Shown: positions 21,006 to 33,819 of the stretch, in pieces | How positions within the stretch are numbered: position 1 is the first letter of the stretch | Layout: the number at the start of each line of letters is the position of its first letter | Assembly: GCF_007655135.1 (NCBI RefSeq) | Contig: NC_045127.1 | Coordinates: 27,756,199-27,820,198 of the forward strand | DNA: 64,000 bases | Reading direction: 5' to 3' | DNA from: Punica granatum | Taxonomy: Eukaryota > Streptophyta > Magnoliopsida > Myrtales > Lythraceae | The notes under the pieces: model-generated | Database searches by the model: none | What the model was told of the DNA's origin: nothing | Seen by the model: the letters and a program-made list of their open reading frames with translations, nothing else | Translations under genes and position numbers: made by a program

Positions 21006-22681
21006 ACTGGGTAGTCGGGTTGTTTCTCCTTGCTGGGCTAAAACCGACGGGTTTTTCTTTGATTTCTTGACTCTTTGACACCCTAGGGTTGTGTGGGGAG
21101 GTGTTTGATGGGTTTTAACAACTCAAACCGACCCGGAAGGGCTTGAAACTCGGGTTGCCCATTTTGACCCGAAAGGACTATTTTTCTGGTTCTGTTCTGT
21201 GGTGGCTGTTCCGATGGGTTAGAGGCTTCAAACTTAAAATTTAAGTTTGGAAATGGATAGAGGGATTCGAAAACATGTGGGATATGAAGTTTGGTGAAGT
21301 TTGGATTTAAGCCGGGATGGTAAATACCATGATTCCGACTTAAGTCTTTGGTGTTCTTGCTTGGTTTTTGCTTGCTATTGATGGCTGCGGTTTTGCTGTT
21401 TGCTTGAGGGAGCTTGAGAGCTTTTGAAGAGTCAGAAATGCTAGAGAGATGGCATGAAGTGAAATGTGATTAAGTTAATGACTTAAATGATATATATAGG
21501 TAAAGATTAAGTGCAATTAAATGAGAAAAAACTTGATTAATGGTATGGATTAGGGGGGATTCGAATTTTTAATGAGGATGGGGATGAAGACTTCTTGACA
21601 TGCATTAATGGAGAGGTGACAAGAGCATTGATGAAGTAGTGAAGTTGGAGTGTTGGAATGGTATAGTAGGCTTGATATTTTGAAGAAGATAATGCAAGTT
21701 GTATTGATGAAGAAGAAGCCAAGGGAGGTGGCGGTCATGAGGAAAGTCACGGCTGGTCATGGGCAGCCCGTGGGTCCCACGGGCCTTGAGGAAAATGCGA
21801 GACAAAGTTTGGGTCTCGATTGATCGCGCGTTCGAGGTTCGTGGCTCAAACGAACGTCGAATTTGTAGTTGTGCACGCGAAAACAATTCAAATGAGCCCA
21901 AAATCATCGATTTTGTCCAAAAGAATGTTTGTATGGTTTTTGCGCTTAGAAGCCAGTTTTGCTCATTTCAAGCAATCAGAGCAAAATTAGCCGTTTCTGA
22001 ATGTGTATCTCGTATCTTCATTCCGAATTGGTCTTTTTGACGTGCATTGTCAATGAGATTGAATAATTAACCCTTAAGCTGACATTACCAATGTGAAGCC
22101 GGAAACGTTCTAGGAGTCCGAAGCCGAATTTCTCAGAATGCTTTCTGAGTTGCTTGGACGATCCGAAGATCGTTGCGATCTCTGGTCGTTGAGAACAGAC
22201 TCTGAAGGATTGAAAAAATGCGTTCGAGACCCCAAAAGCATTGTTCTGAGGGCCTAGACGGGTTGTGAGATTCCATTTGAGGATTTAACATTGAGCCTCG
22301 GGATAAGCGGCATTGGATTGGCCAACCTTCCGGTGTCAAGTTCCAATAAAAAGGACCTCTGGTTATGAATTTCCATTGAAAACAGTCTTTTCTGTCATTC
22401 GGAGGTCACTCGGGAAACTGAAAGGGATATTGCAATCTGATTTGCCCAATTGTGTTTGTCTGCTGTAGTTTTTGGGGCAATGCATGGCTAATTTGGTTTG
22501 CCGATGATTCTGTATGCTCCTTTGTCGTGTGCTTGAATCATCTGCTTATCCCTATTGACTTGAGAATGAATAGCAATTTGCTGTTCTGTTGAGCCTTCTT
22601 CCGTATCCGTGCTCAAGTCATAACCTGATTTGATGTGGATAGGCGTTGCTTGAATTGGTGAGCCAAAATGCGGTGCTAATA

Positions 22682-22696
22682 GCTTGCCCCTCTTTG
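22682..22696 (-). other. B-iii polypurine tract
   Basis: The minus strand reads aaagaggggcaagc directly before the LTR start, a form common in Tat/Ogre elements. It fixes 14,232-22,681 as the 3' LTR. Confidence 0.7.
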
Positions 22697-22916
22697 ACTG
22701 CGTGCTCAAGTAGAGGACGCAGCCAAAGACTTCCAGAAGCACCCCAGTTTGATAGCAATGATCAACATGGCGCTTGCAATGACCGTCTTCTTCCTCTTGC
22801 ATTTGATATGTGGGATATATTGTACCTAACATAAAGATAAAAGAAGCAAGATGAGATATGAATAAGCTTTGCCGCAAACAAGTAGGGTGCATGTGTAAAG
22901 GAAAATGTTCAATTGA

Positions 22917-23112
22917 TTGAAAATGCTTTGTTTAATTAGAAAATACGGTGTTCAATTGAAAGTGCGATGCTTAATTGAAAGTGCAGACCTTAGTGAAAAG
23001 TGCGGTGCACTGTTTAATTAAAAGTGCAGTGCATTGTTTTAAGAAAAGTGCATTGCTTAATCGAAAATGCAGTGTTTAATTGAAGGTGCAGTGCTTAATG
23101 AAAAGGCACAGA
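22917..23112. repeat. degenerate short repeats, about 20-bp unit
   Basis: Recurring gaaagtgcagtgcttaatt-like units, about nine, next to the 60-bp array. Probably part of the same hypervariable 3' UTR. Confidence 0.6.
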
Positions 23113-23130
23113 AGGAGTGTTTGTATCATC

Positions 23131-24160
23131 TAAGGATGGAACTCAGTCCCGTGGAAATCTAAAGATGGGTCTTGGCCCTGTGAGCGATCTAATGGTGGGA
23201 CTCGGCCCTACAGAAGATCTGAGGATGGGACTAGGCCTTGTGGGAGATCTAACGGTGGGACTCGGCCCTACGGAAGATCTGAGGATGGGACTCGGCCCTG
23301 TGGGAGATCTCACGGTGGGACTCGGCCCTACGGAAGATCTGAGGATGGGACTCGGCCTTGTGGGAATCTAACGATGGGACTCAGCCATACGGAAGATCAA
23401 AGGAAGGGACTCGGCCCTGTGGGAGATCTAACGATGGGACTCGGCCCTACGGAAGATCAAAGGATGGGACTCAGCCTTGTGGGAAATCTAATGATGGGAC
23501 TCAGCCATATTGAAGATCAAAGGAAGGGACTCGACCCTGTGGGAGATCTAAGGATGGGACTCGGCCCTACGGAAGATCAAAGGATGGGACTTGGCCCTGT
23601 GCGGGATCAAACAATGGGACTTGGCCCTATTGAAGATCAAAGGATGGGACTCGGCCCTGTGGGAGATCTAACGATGGGACTCGGCCTTACGGAAGATCAA
23701 AAGATGGGACTCGGCCCTGTAAGAGATCTAACGATGGAACTCGGCCCTACGAAAGATCAAAGGATGAGACTCGGCCTTGTAGGGGATCTAACGATGGGAC
23801 TCGGCCCTATGGGAGATTTAACGGTGGGACTCGGCCCTACAGAAGATCTGAGGATGGGACTCAGCCCTGTGGGGGATTTAACGGTGGACTCGGCCCTACA
23901 GAAGATCTGAGGATGAGACTCGGTCCTATGGGGATCTAATTGTGGGACTCGGCCCTACGAAAGATCTGAGGATGAGACTCGGCGCTGTGGGAGATCTAAC
24001 GGTGGGACTCGGCCCTACGGAAGATCTGAGGATGAGACTCGGCCTTGTGAAGATCTAACTGTGGGACTCGGCCGTACGGAAGATCTGAGGATGGGACTCG
24101 GCTCTGTGGGAGATCTAACGGTGGGACTCGGCCCTACGGAAGATCTGAGGATGGGTCATT
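23131..24160. repeat. 60-bp tandem array, about 17 copies, in the B 3' UTR
   Basis: The unit is a dimer of two 30-base halves, one around gggactcggccctgtggga and the other around gggactcggccctacggaa, alternating with agatct. It lies about 450 bp from the 3' LTR of the minus-strand element. Because 60 is a multiple of three the array stays open in frame (20-residue repeats with GLGP), but that is a by-product. Tat-lineage elements are known for variable tandem arrays in their 3' UTR. Confidence 0.9.
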
Positions 24161-25239
24161 GTTCCATTTGTCGGGATGCCCCGGTCGCTTGTGATTGTCG
24201 CTGTAGAGTGGTGGTGCTGTAGATATGTGGGGTGGATGCTGCCTCGAGTTTGTTGATTCATCGGTGACATGTGTTGTTGTTGATGGGGCGATCGTGTTTT
24301 GCTAAAGGGCGGCTTTGTTGTTGGGCAATTGTGCTTTCGTTGGCGATGCCCCAGCCGTGCGATGAGGAATTTTGCTTCACGGGATGTCGTGTGCTGAGGG
24401 ACTCGAGCTCTGGGGTGGAGCGCCTACGTATCTCGAGTGTTCAGGAATCAGAGTCCGCCGTTGTTCTTACTTGCTTGTGATATCTGTGATCTTGACATTA
24501 CTAGTAGATCATGTGAGAAATACTAACAAGTGATAGGCACAGGTGAACACGAAAATGTCGTTGCAACATGCAGATCTTCAGTTTCGGGTCACCTAAGTGA
24601 CCCATGAAGAATTTTGCTTTGACAGTGCAAGTGGGTCCCGTTCTCGGAGGTTTAGATACGAGGCCTCTAGGGATTCCCGTCAGCCGTGCATGGGCATATC
24701 GAGACTTCCCCGACGATGCCCTAGCAATTCTATCATTTGTTCAATATGCCCGTCGGTTTTGGACCCTTATCATCTGGATGCCGTAGGATGACTGCATTTG
24801 CAACCCGCATGGGAATTTCTGTTCAGAATTGGTCAGACGTCAATCTGATCATTTTCAGAATGCTATGACAAGACCCCAGAAAGGAATGTCTGGGATTTCG
24901 GCTTTGTGGTAGCCTATTGAAGGGTGGCTGTGACCCATCTGAAATTATGCAAAGACAAAGAGAAAAGAGAAAACTTAGGAAACACGTTACCCAAAGCTAA
25001 AAGGATACACGGGTTCACGTCTGCAACGAGATGTATCCCATTTTCCTCTGTCTTTTTGTTGTGTAGTCTGTACCGAACTGCTTGGACGGCGTGCTCAGTT
25101 GCCCACTGTGCTTGAGGAAAGTTCCCTCTTAAACGAATGAATGGTATTGGAGAGCCGATTGGGGATCGTGTTGGAATAGATAACCTGGCCACTTCCCTTG
25201 AGGATCCCTTGTCCGCACAATGTGTGAGAGACTAGGGGC

Positions 25240-25440
25240 TCAATTTTATCCATTTCTCGTTTTGCTCTCCTTTTGCTATGGTCACCCATATCGGGGCCGC
25301 ACCTCTCAACTTAAAGGGGAAGAGCTCTCCTTTTGCCACGACCGCCCCCAAAGGGTTTCCGGTCGCGACTCTCTTTTGCCCTAGCTTTTGCTTAGGTCGC
25401 CCCAAAAGGGGTTTTCGACTTAGCGGGCTCGATTCTTTTA
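25240..25440. repeat. degenerate direct repeats, roughly 65 bp
   Basis: The phrase ctctccttttgc recurs with changes at about 25,267, 25,325 and 25,370, each followed by a tcgc- or accgcccc-like stretch. Part of the B internal region. Confidence 0.45.
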
Positions 25441-25985
25441 TCTCTTGAGCTTGCAAAGGTAAAGGGTTTGAAGGATTCAAACCCCGAGTGCATTGGGTTA
25501 TGTCTCCGTCGAGGAGTTGTGTCTGCTGCTCCCCTTTTTGTCGGGGTTTGTTGATTTTTTTCGAATTGGCAGTGCTAGAGTTTTAAACCTTGGCGTTGCC
25601 TTGCTTCGCTTGTTGGCGAGTTTTTCCCTCTTCTTTTTGCTCTGTTTTTTTCTTGCAGCTGGGGTTTGTTTTGTGTCCCGTGTCTTTGTTTGAAACTCCT
25701 CGACTTTGCATGGCCAATGCCACTTTGGTGTGTTTCGCCTCATGGAGACTTGTTGCATGTTGCTAGCCCTATTTTGTGAGAGCTGACTTTCTTGAAAGTG
25801 TGACTCTTGTGCACTCGGAAGCCGAACTTCATGTCATTTGCCCTTGCAAACTTTACAGATGATCTCACCTATCGTCTAGAAAAAGGAAAATGCATAGTTG
25901 CCCCAGGGAATCAATGGTCGGGGTTGTCTTGGTGCCTGTTGCAGAAGAGGCCTGGTCTTGACGCAAATGACTAGGAGCATCCGAA

Positions 25986-26170
25986 CGTCGCTTGCTGGGG
26001 TGACCCACAATGGCGACCTCGGGGCGAATTTCAACCAGGGAGACCCCAGTGTACGTCGCTTGCCGAGGTTGTGTTGGCGCGAACTTCAACGGAGGATGCC
26101 CCGGTGTACGTCACTTACTGAGGTTGTGCTAGCGCGAGCTTCAACCAGGGATGCCCTAGTGTATGTCGCT
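25986..26170. repeat. 55-bp tandem repeats in the B internal region
   Basis: Units begin cgtcgcttgc at 25,986, 26,054, 26,109 and 26,164; the last two steps are 55 bases. Confidence 0.65.
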
Positions 26171-27245
26171 TGGAAACGCTTATCGCAGGTGGATGATGTC
26201 CGAGGTGGTCTCGGTGCGAACGTGAACACGAATGTCCCGGTCTTCATTGTCGATGTGATCCGTGGTGGGCGGCTTGTGCAATTGTCCCCCCTGACCGTTT
26301 CGTGTCATCAATGTCAACTGAAATGGTTGCGTTGATGGCATACGATTCGCTCAATTGTTTTTGTCTTTAGCTTCGTAGGGGGTATCTCCGTGCCGAGCCC
26401 CTTCCCTGTCAAAGTATAAGGGAGGAGGCTCGATATGAGTTCTTGGAAAGACGTGAGCCCGTGCATCACTCTTCGCCTGTGACCGGCGTGTCCTTGTGAA
26501 AGATGACAAAGAAGACGATGTATTAGGCGATCGTGACGTGGAATATGCAGTAAGAAATATGGGGTGGACCCATGAGAAAATCCCCTTTTGTCCCGCCCGT
26601 GACCCATGGGGTGTCGCCTGTGGATGACATTTGCTTCCGGGAATCTGGTCATCACCACTCTGGAGTGGTTAGACCGTGGCTGGGGGCTACATAAATATGT
26701 TTTCCCTGGTTGTGAGTAGGCATGCGCAGCCGTCCTAGGGAGGGCTTGAGGAGCCGGGACTCCTGAGGACAGGCGAGTCGAACAGGTCCGATAGAACTAA
26801 TAAGGCGACTTTGGGAATGTCCTAATGTCCTCTTTGAAGAACTTGTTCATGTTGGGAGCTTGCTCGGGAATGCATTTAAATGAGAGCAAAATGGAGTTTA
26901 AGGAAGAGTGCATGTGCTGCCCCAATATATAGTTCGCAGCGATAGCGGAGAGCAGGTGGGACCCATTCTCTGGTTGAAGGTGCGACCATGCAAATGATTT
27001 TCGCAACGTATGGGCTTGGCCCATACTCTGCTTGTTGAAACAGTTGCTTGCGAGCTTTGTGGAGGGAGGGTAGAAACTCAGTATTGAAATCCCAAGGAGC
27101 TGGATGAGAGACATTTGTTGTCTCAATTGTGGTAGTACAATATTCAAGCTGCCTCCTTGTTGTGGATTTCCTGCAATGGGAAAAAGGAAAGGGAGGTGGC
27201 GGTCATGAGAGTATTCAAGTTGTGGATTTCCTCGTTCAATATTCA

Positions 27246-28350
27246 AGTTGTCTTGATGAATAAGAAGCCAAGGGAGGTGGCGATCATGAGGTAAGTCACG
27301 GTTGGTCATGGGCAGCCCGTGGGTCCCACGGGCCTTGAGGGAAATTCGAGACAAAGTTCGGGTCTCGATTGATCGCGCGTTTAAGATTCGTGGCCCAAAC
27401 GAACGTCAAATTATCGTTGTGCACGCGAAAACGATTCAAATGAGCCCAAAATCATCGATTTTGTCGAAAAGAATGTTCATGTGGTTTTTGGGCTCGAAAG
27501 CCGGTTTTGCTCATTTCAGGCAACCAGAGCAAAATTAGTCGTTTCTGATTGCGTATCTCGTATCTGCATTTCGAATTGGTCTTTTTGACGTGCATTGTCA
27601 ATCAGACTGAATAATTGATCCTTAAGTCGGTATTGCCAATGTGAAGCCGGAGACGTCCTAGGAGTCCAAAGCTGAATTTCTCAGAATGCTTTCTAAGTTG
27701 CTTGGATGATCTGAAGATCGCTGCGATCTCTGTTCGTTGAGAACAGACGCTGAAGGATTGAAAAAGTGCCTCTAAGACCCTAAATGCATTGTTCTGAGGG
27801 CCTAGACGGGTTGTGAGATTCCGTCTAAGGATTTCACATTGAGCCTCGAGATAAGCGGCACTGGATTGACCAACCTTCCGGCGTCAAGTTTCTGTAAAAA
27901 GGACTATGGTTATGAATTTCCGTTGGAAACGGACTTTTCTGTCATTCGGAGGTCCCTCGGGAAACTGAAAGGGATACTGCAGTTGATTTGCCCAATTGCG
28001 TCTGTCCGCTGTAGTTTTTGGGGCAATGCATGGCTAACTTGGTTTGCCGATGTTCTGTCAGAGCTGTCTCCAGATATGGTTTTTCGTTGAGGGGTATGCT
28101 TGTTTTGCCGTTCGGGAGTCTTTCGAGGTGTTTGCGTGGCTTCCGAAGAACAATCTAAAGCAATGCTCATGCTCTGTATGTTTGTAGGACATGACCGCGT
28201 CTGACATTTGGAATTAACTTTTCTCTAAGAAATCGGCATTTTTGGACTTCCACTGAAAAGTTTTCTGTATACATAAAGTTGTTCTGTATAGAGCAGATGT
28301 TCTGCAAAATGCGTTTGAAGACACTTTTCATTTGTTTGGTAATGATGTGG
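27246..28350 (-). repeat. B-iii 5' LTR remnant
   Basis: Matches the right-hand quarter of the B LTR (gtcttgatgaataagaagcc onwards), then stops within atgtggat, where gag codons of A2 resume. Both ends of this LTR are missing. Confidence 0.75.
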
Positions 28351-28511
28351 ATCTGTGGTGGGAAAACACAAAAGCACAACAAACGAGAGATGGCGAGAAT
28401 GAGATTCGTAGTTGGCGGGAGATGAAAAGACTTATGCATAGAAGATTTGTGCCTCTGTACTACGAGCAACAACTTTATCTTCAATTGCAAAGTATTAGGC
28501 AGTGTGGTATG
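28350..28511 (+). pseudogene. gag: A2 gag, middle piece
   Basis: Open frame DLWWENTKAQQTRDGENEIR, then MKRLMHRRFVPLYY and QLYLQLQSIRQCGM, corresponding to the central gag capsid domain in A3. It is cut at 28,511 by B-i, which duplicated gtatg; the frame resumes at 45,805 with SMAGEDYVKEF. Confidence 0.85.
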
Positions 28512-29039
28512 TGTACGGACCCGAATGTGGACTCTCGTTGGGGCCCGCAGCATGCGCTTTTGAATCGCGCGGCTTGGGAGTGTCCACCTTCCCGTGGGGA
28601 CGCGTGATGGACACACGTGAGAAGGAGTCGCCACTTATCATTTTACGACCCGAAAGTCGAGGGCGGATAGGTTACCCGGGGTCTAGGGGTATGAAACACC
28701 TAGTTATTGTTAAGGCATTGATCTGTGCGGAACTGGAAAATCCGAGTTCGGGGGTTCATGTTACGTGCGGGCCTATATCCCGCACGCCCTTTCGGTACTC
28801 TGATTTGCTAGGCTTGCATGTTTTATTATTTACCGTGTTGATTAAGTTGCACTCGGCTCGCACGTTTTGACACCGAAGATTCGGTGAACTAAACGATGTC
28901 GGTAGAGAAGCTGAGAGAGAAGTAAACCCGTGTGTCGGGGAATTGGTTCACAATCTTGCGTTACAGTTCATCGAACTATGGAGGTTAAATCCCTGCGTAA
29001 ACCAGAACCGCGAGTTATTGGATTTACTTTTCTTTGGGC
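28512..29039 (-). repeat. B-i outer LTR tail
   Basis: The terminal 528 bases of the B LTR, minus orientation, stopping inside ttctttgggc, where an inverted copy of the same LTR region begins. Confidence 0.85.
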
Positions 29040-29436
29040 TTCTCCACAGACATCGTTTAGTTCACCGAATCTCCAGTGTCAAAACGTGCGAGCCGAGTGC
29101 AGCTTAATTCATGCGGTAAATAATAAAACATGCAAGCCTAGAAAATCAGAGTACCGAAAGGGCATGCGGGATATAGGCCCGCATGTAACATGAACCCTCG
29201 AACACGGACTTTCCGGTTCCGCACAGACCAATGCCTTAACAACAACTAGGTGTTCCATACCCCTAGACCCCGAGTAACTTATCCGCCCTCGACCTTCGAG
29301 TCGTAAAATGATAAGTGGCGACTCCTTCTCACGTGTGTCCGTCACGCCTCCCCACGGGAAGATGGACACTCCCAAGCCGCGCGATCCAAAAGAGCGCATG
29401 CGGGCCCCGACGAGAGTCCATATTCGGGTTCGTACA
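29040..29436 (+). repeat. B LTR tail, plus orientation
   Basis: Reverse complement of most of 28,512-28,905, ending cgtaca before the primer site. Together the two tails form an inverted repeat of about 390-bp arms around a loop of about 140 bp. Confidence 0.85.
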
Positions 29437-29438
29437 GC

Positions 29439-29457
29439 TTGGCGACTCCACTGGGGA
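29439..29457 (+). other. family B primer binding site (Tat/Ogre type)
   Basis: TTGGCGACTCCACTGGGGA, two bases after the LTR end. Tat/Ogre elements characteristically carry TGGCGACTCCGCTGGGGA-type sites, attributed to a tRNA-Arg primer. The best copy of this site in the window. Confidence 0.8.
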
Positions 29458-31690
29458 TCCCTTAGTGGGTTCAGGCTCGATCCGTTTGCTTTGCTTGCAT
29501 GATTATTTATCGCTTTCCGTACATTTATTTGACGCACATTTACTTTTCTGCACTTGCATTGCATCATTCTAGAAGATTTAAGTACCAAACGCCTGAAATC
29601 CCACGGGCACCGATTTAGGAAGCTAGGTTAGTCAGAGGTTCCGAGTAAGGGAACGGATCGAGTCGGCTCTGCCACCGAACCGGCCTTCAAAGATCCTCGC
29701 TTCGATTTCAAGGAATTGATGCCCTTGAATCGGGAGCCCCCATCCCTAGTTAGTGGTTTTCCCAGTAGAACACTGAAACCATGCATAAACAGGGACCGTC
29801 ATGCTGGACCAAAATTGCCTTCATGCCGTCAACTGACCCAAAGTTCGGTCTTTGAGTCAGCCCCTAGTTTTCTTTTAGGCGGGCTTTTTGTTGTTTTTCT
29901 ACAGTGAGAGATGTATATTGTAACAGATATAGTTATACTTTACTTTTCTGCACTGCATGCATGTTATCAAACAAACTAGGACATTGCATTGGTTTATTGC
30001 TTAAGTTCCCTTTTTCAAATGAACCATCTTTGTAAATCTGGGAACTTGAATCAAATCAATGCAACGACATTATCTTTTGAAAACTCATACATTACCTGCA
30101 TTCGATGTTTGCACAGCAACTACCATGTCCCGCACGATAAGCGAGTTGTGCTAACTTTCGCGGGTAGACCACCCGCGGTCTTCACCTCTCCATGGCGAGA
30201 TGTGCTATGACCAGAGGCCGTCCATCCCGGCCACCCACCCCGCAAGACCGGCGAGTCGTGCAACCTCCGCGAATAGACCACCTGCGGCCTTCCCCCTTCC
30301 TCCATGGCAAGGCGAGCTGTGGACCGAGGGCCGACCCACTTTCCCAGGCGAGACTAACCAACAATAATTTCTTCCTAAAAGAGAGCGTCACCGCATGATC
30401 GGAAGCACATCTCTTCGCGTGACCCCCACGCATCTACAAACGATCAAGCGTGCCTCATACATGTCCAAGCATGTTCACACCAACTCATGCACGCTCGCTC
30501 AGAGTATCAATGCATGTCTCTTGGTGTGCTCGCGCGTCGCCTACCAGGCCAATTCGCTTCCCTACACTCTTGCATTGAAATCCTGAACAGTTCATGCTCC
30601 TTCATTGTTTTTTTCCCCATTGCAAGAAATTCTCAACAAGAAGACAGCCTGAATATTGAGCGACCACAATTGAGACAACAAACGTCTCTCATCCAACTCC
30701 TTGGGATTTCAACACTAAGTCCCCATCCTTGCTCCACAGAGCAAGACCACAAGCAAATCAGAGTCACCGCTTTGCTGCGCCCTGCGCTGTTCCTCAGCAT
30801 TGACCTTTGCTTTTGCATCTCTTGCACTTTCTTATCGAGCACGCATTTACTGCATTGGGCTTCGGCCCTGCATATACTGCATTGGGTTTCGGCCCCACTT
30901 TCGGGCTTCTGCCCCGCATCGGGCTTCTGCACTGCATCGGGCTCCGGCCCCGCATTTACTGCTTCGGCCCCTCAACGGGTTTCGGCCCTACTTTTGGGCT
31001 TCGACCTCGAATTGGGCCTCGGTCTTGCATTTATTGCTTTCGGGCCCTGGCCCAGAATTTACTACTTTTGGGCTCCAGCCCGGCATTTACTGCTTTTAGG
31101 TTTTGACACCTCGCATTTACTGCTTTCAGGCTCATCTGAAATCCAAAAACGACTTGGATTCAAATTCATCCAAGCGATACTCCGAGGAGCAAGTCTAATC
31201 CTTCCACTGCAAAGACCGAAAAGTGACAGCTCCACAAACAGAGCATGACCCAACCCACAGTTGTAGGAGATACCAGCACGATCATGCCTCCGATCAAAGA
31301 ATGGATCTCATCTACCTCCGTTGGGGTCGCTGACTAAACACTGGGGCAACATGCGCAATCTTCTTTAAACTCTCTTTTGCTTTAATTTAAATCCATTCCT
31401 ACAAACGGGTTCCCGACATGAACAAATCCTTCAAACAGGACATTAGGACAGTCTTTGCGAAGCCCTATTAGTTTTGTTGGACCTATTCGACTCACCTGTC
31501 CTAATGGGACTCGACTCCTCGAGCCTTCCCTAGGACGACTGCGCATGCCTACTCGCAACCAAGGAAAATATGCTTATATGATCTCAGTCACGATCTAACC
31601 ACTCCAGAGTGGTGATGACCAGATTCCCAGAAACAAATGTCGTCTGCACGCGGCACCCCATGGGTTGCGCGCAGGACAAAAAGGGATTTT
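29458..31690 (+). other. B internal region after the primer site, non-coding
   Basis: No retroviral protein motif. A degenerate 110-bp repeat (two copies from 30,129 and 30,239, each with agaccacc and a gcggtcttc- or gcggccttc-like core) and a gggcttcggccc array lie here. The block ending at 31,690 (frame MTRFPETNVVCTRHPMG) matches the reverse complement of 26,570-26,660. It is cut by D1 at 31,691. Confidence 0.6.
30846..31130. repeat. degenerate gggcttcggccc tandem repeats
   Basis: A unit of about 25-30 bases combining atttactgc with gggcttcggcccc is repeated about ten times with variation. It keeps a 253-codon frame open (30,487-31,248), whose product is low-complexity and not protein-like. 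Confidence 0.7.
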
Positions 31691-33397
31691 TGTCACGACC
31701 CGAAACATATAGCAGAGTTTCCTCTCTATTCCTTAATATCCATTGTCATTTACGCAACTCATATATGTATAATCTGTTTCCATAACACCCAACACATTAA
31801 ACCAACCCAGCAAGCTCTATACAAACATATAACTACCTAACTAATTCTGATATATGCATAAAATGCTCAAGAGAGTACTCAGTCGCAACCATCTCGCAAC
31901 ACAACTAAACGAAAGTTTCAGGTCGTAATATAACTATAACATTTTACAAGAACTTACTGCCTATTCTATGGGTGGGCCTACTTGCCAAAAATCCTTCGCG
32001 CTGATCCCCGTTATCCAAAAGTCCTCCTGTGCGGCTAGTCTAGCTTCTAGCTCATCTGGAAAAATGTATGCAGGGGTGAACTACATCTCAGTGAGTACTA
32101 TATTCCAACGTAAAATGAACTAATATGTTAACATCACAATTCACCACAATCAATCATATATCTATTTATGTACATATTCCACCAGCTATAGAATCCAATA
32201 CCAAGATCATACTTTCACACAACTCATATGGCAACCAAATCCAAACAACAATAATATAGCCATGGGGTCGCATTGCCTTGCGACAAGTTCTGACGGTACC
32301 GTGACCCCGCATATCTCGAAGAAATTATTTGCTCATTCACATATCAAATCTCATAAGCGGGGGCCGCCTATTAACCTCTGGTGGTAAGAGTTGACCTTCA
32401 TTTATAATCCGTCGGTCCAACGGCCGATCAGGCCCTTGTTTATATTCCGCCGGGTCCAGCGGCCGATCAGGCCCCTATTTGTATTCCGCCGGGTCCAGCA
32501 GCCGATTAAGTCCCTATTTATATTCCGCCGGGCTCAGCGGCCGATCGGGCCCTTGTTTATAATCCGCCAGGTCCAGCGGCCGATCAGGCCCCTTTTTATA
32601 ATCCGTCGGGTCTAGCGGTCCCATGACTATAGTGAAACAATCACAAGCATACTCAATATACAAATCAACTATGTTCCGCAATCATTCAGCCACCATCACC
32701 TCTATAACTGTACATATATATATGTATATATATTTATTATCATTTTACGATGGAAGAAAGTACTCACGAAGACCCCTGAAATGACAACTTAATGAGTCGA
32801 GCCTTCCGGAGGTACAACCTCAGTCTCCCCAGCCCCTATTCAATTCAAGCATGAAGATTAGATAATATACTAAATAAGAGTGAAAATTTGCATCAGTTAA
32901 ATCATCGTGTTACTTCATCGATATAGCTATAATGTAAGAAATTTATAATTAACAATGCTCCTTCCCTATCTTTTTTGATTTCTACCTAACTCTTTAAATA
33001 GGGAACGATGCAAAATGTTATGCACATGTATTCCTCAAATTATATCAGCTTGGGATACGTTGCAATTTATATCAAAACAGCATCCCATCTCCCTAAGATC
33101 TCTATACACAACTCCTAGCATGTCGAGCTCAATTATCACACCAAGGGAAATTAACAATCACCCAACACCAATCCGTAGCTCTTATATGCCTACCCGCCTA
33201 AACGCTCAACACATCACTGACTAACCGGATTCAAGCTCATGCCAGTCTTAAGTATGGCTAACGATAGAGGAATCATAAACAACAAAGGCTGAATTACCTC
33301 AAGCCTAGAGTCAGCTAATTTCCCTTCTCTAATCCATAGTTAGTTCAAAGAGCAAAATATATGCATATATATACATATGCACACACACTTGCCTACA

Positions 33398-33428
<31 letters not shown>

Positions 33429-33782
33429 CAGAAGGGCATAGCTATATGTATTAGAAACCTACTAATTATGTCAAGAAATTTGCCATCTGCCTCACAACCG
33501 AATTATTTAGATCATATGGGTGACCAAACTCATCCCAACATAACATAAGATTAACTCCAAATATATTCAACTCAATTTACATCAGCTAGGAAAACTAACT
33601 AAATTACAACAACTAAATTTCTCAAACCTAAACAAGCTGAAATGGATACAAGGAGAGCCCTAACCTATGCCGAACCTAGTGAATATAAATGTTTCAATCA
33701 TAAACAATCAACTTACAATCAATATTTCAGACTTAGCCTCCTCCCTCTCCTTCTTCTCCCGGAATTTCTCAACTCAGCTCAC

Positions 33783-33819
<37 letters not shown>

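Larger units (their letters stand above)
14232..22681 (-). repeat. B-iii 3' LTR (about 4.9 kb without insertions)
   Basis: Plus-strand ends are TGTACGAACC (14,232) and GGTGCTAATA (22,681). It aligns with the LTRs at 41,227-45,804 and 46,467-51,011 except for the insertions D3 and MITE and a different central block. A promoter-like cctatatatatca lies on the minus strand at 21,489-21,501, followed by a pyrimidine-rich leader. Confidence 0.8.
22697..27245 (-). other. B-iii internal region, non-coding
   Basis: About 4.5 kb without any gag, protease, RT, RNase H or integrase motif in six frames. Segments at about 26,340-27,200 match the reverse complement of B-i internal sequence at 30,620-31,690, confirming that they belong to the element. 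The phrase gatgccccgg and variants recur between 24,170 and 26,170. The region resembles a large retrotransposon derivative (LARD) dependent on another element's proteins. Confidence 0.6.
14232..28350 (-). mobile_element. B-iii: large Tat/Ogre-like element, 5' end truncated
   Basis: Minus-strand order: remnant of the 5' LTR (28,350-27,246), non-coding internal region (27,245-22,682), polypurine tract, 3' LTR (22,681-14,232). The 5' LTR lacks its first 310 bases and its primer-site end, and the neighbouring gag codons of A2 are also deleted, so no right TSD remains (left flank ccatg). No retroviral protein motif was seen in the internal region. Two later insertions, D3 and a MITE, sit in its 3' LTR. 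Confidence 0.75.

Noticed and set aside
23117..23910. Long open frames with 20-residue GLGP repeats
   Set aside because: They are produced by the 60-bp tandem array (a multiple of three) in a non-coding UTR; related units elsewhere in the array are frameshifted.
23131..24160. Regular spaced repeats considered as a CRISPR-like array
   Set aside because: Units are contiguous without unique spacers and lie in a plant retrotransposon UTR.
28930..29588. Frames of 85-159 codons around the primer site of B
   Set aside because: They cross the LTR end, primer site and inverted joint; composition and position are those of LTR DNA.
30487..31248. 253-codon open frame
   Set aside because: It runs through degenerate gggcttcggccc repeats in the B internal region; neighbouring frames are open too, and no domain is visible.
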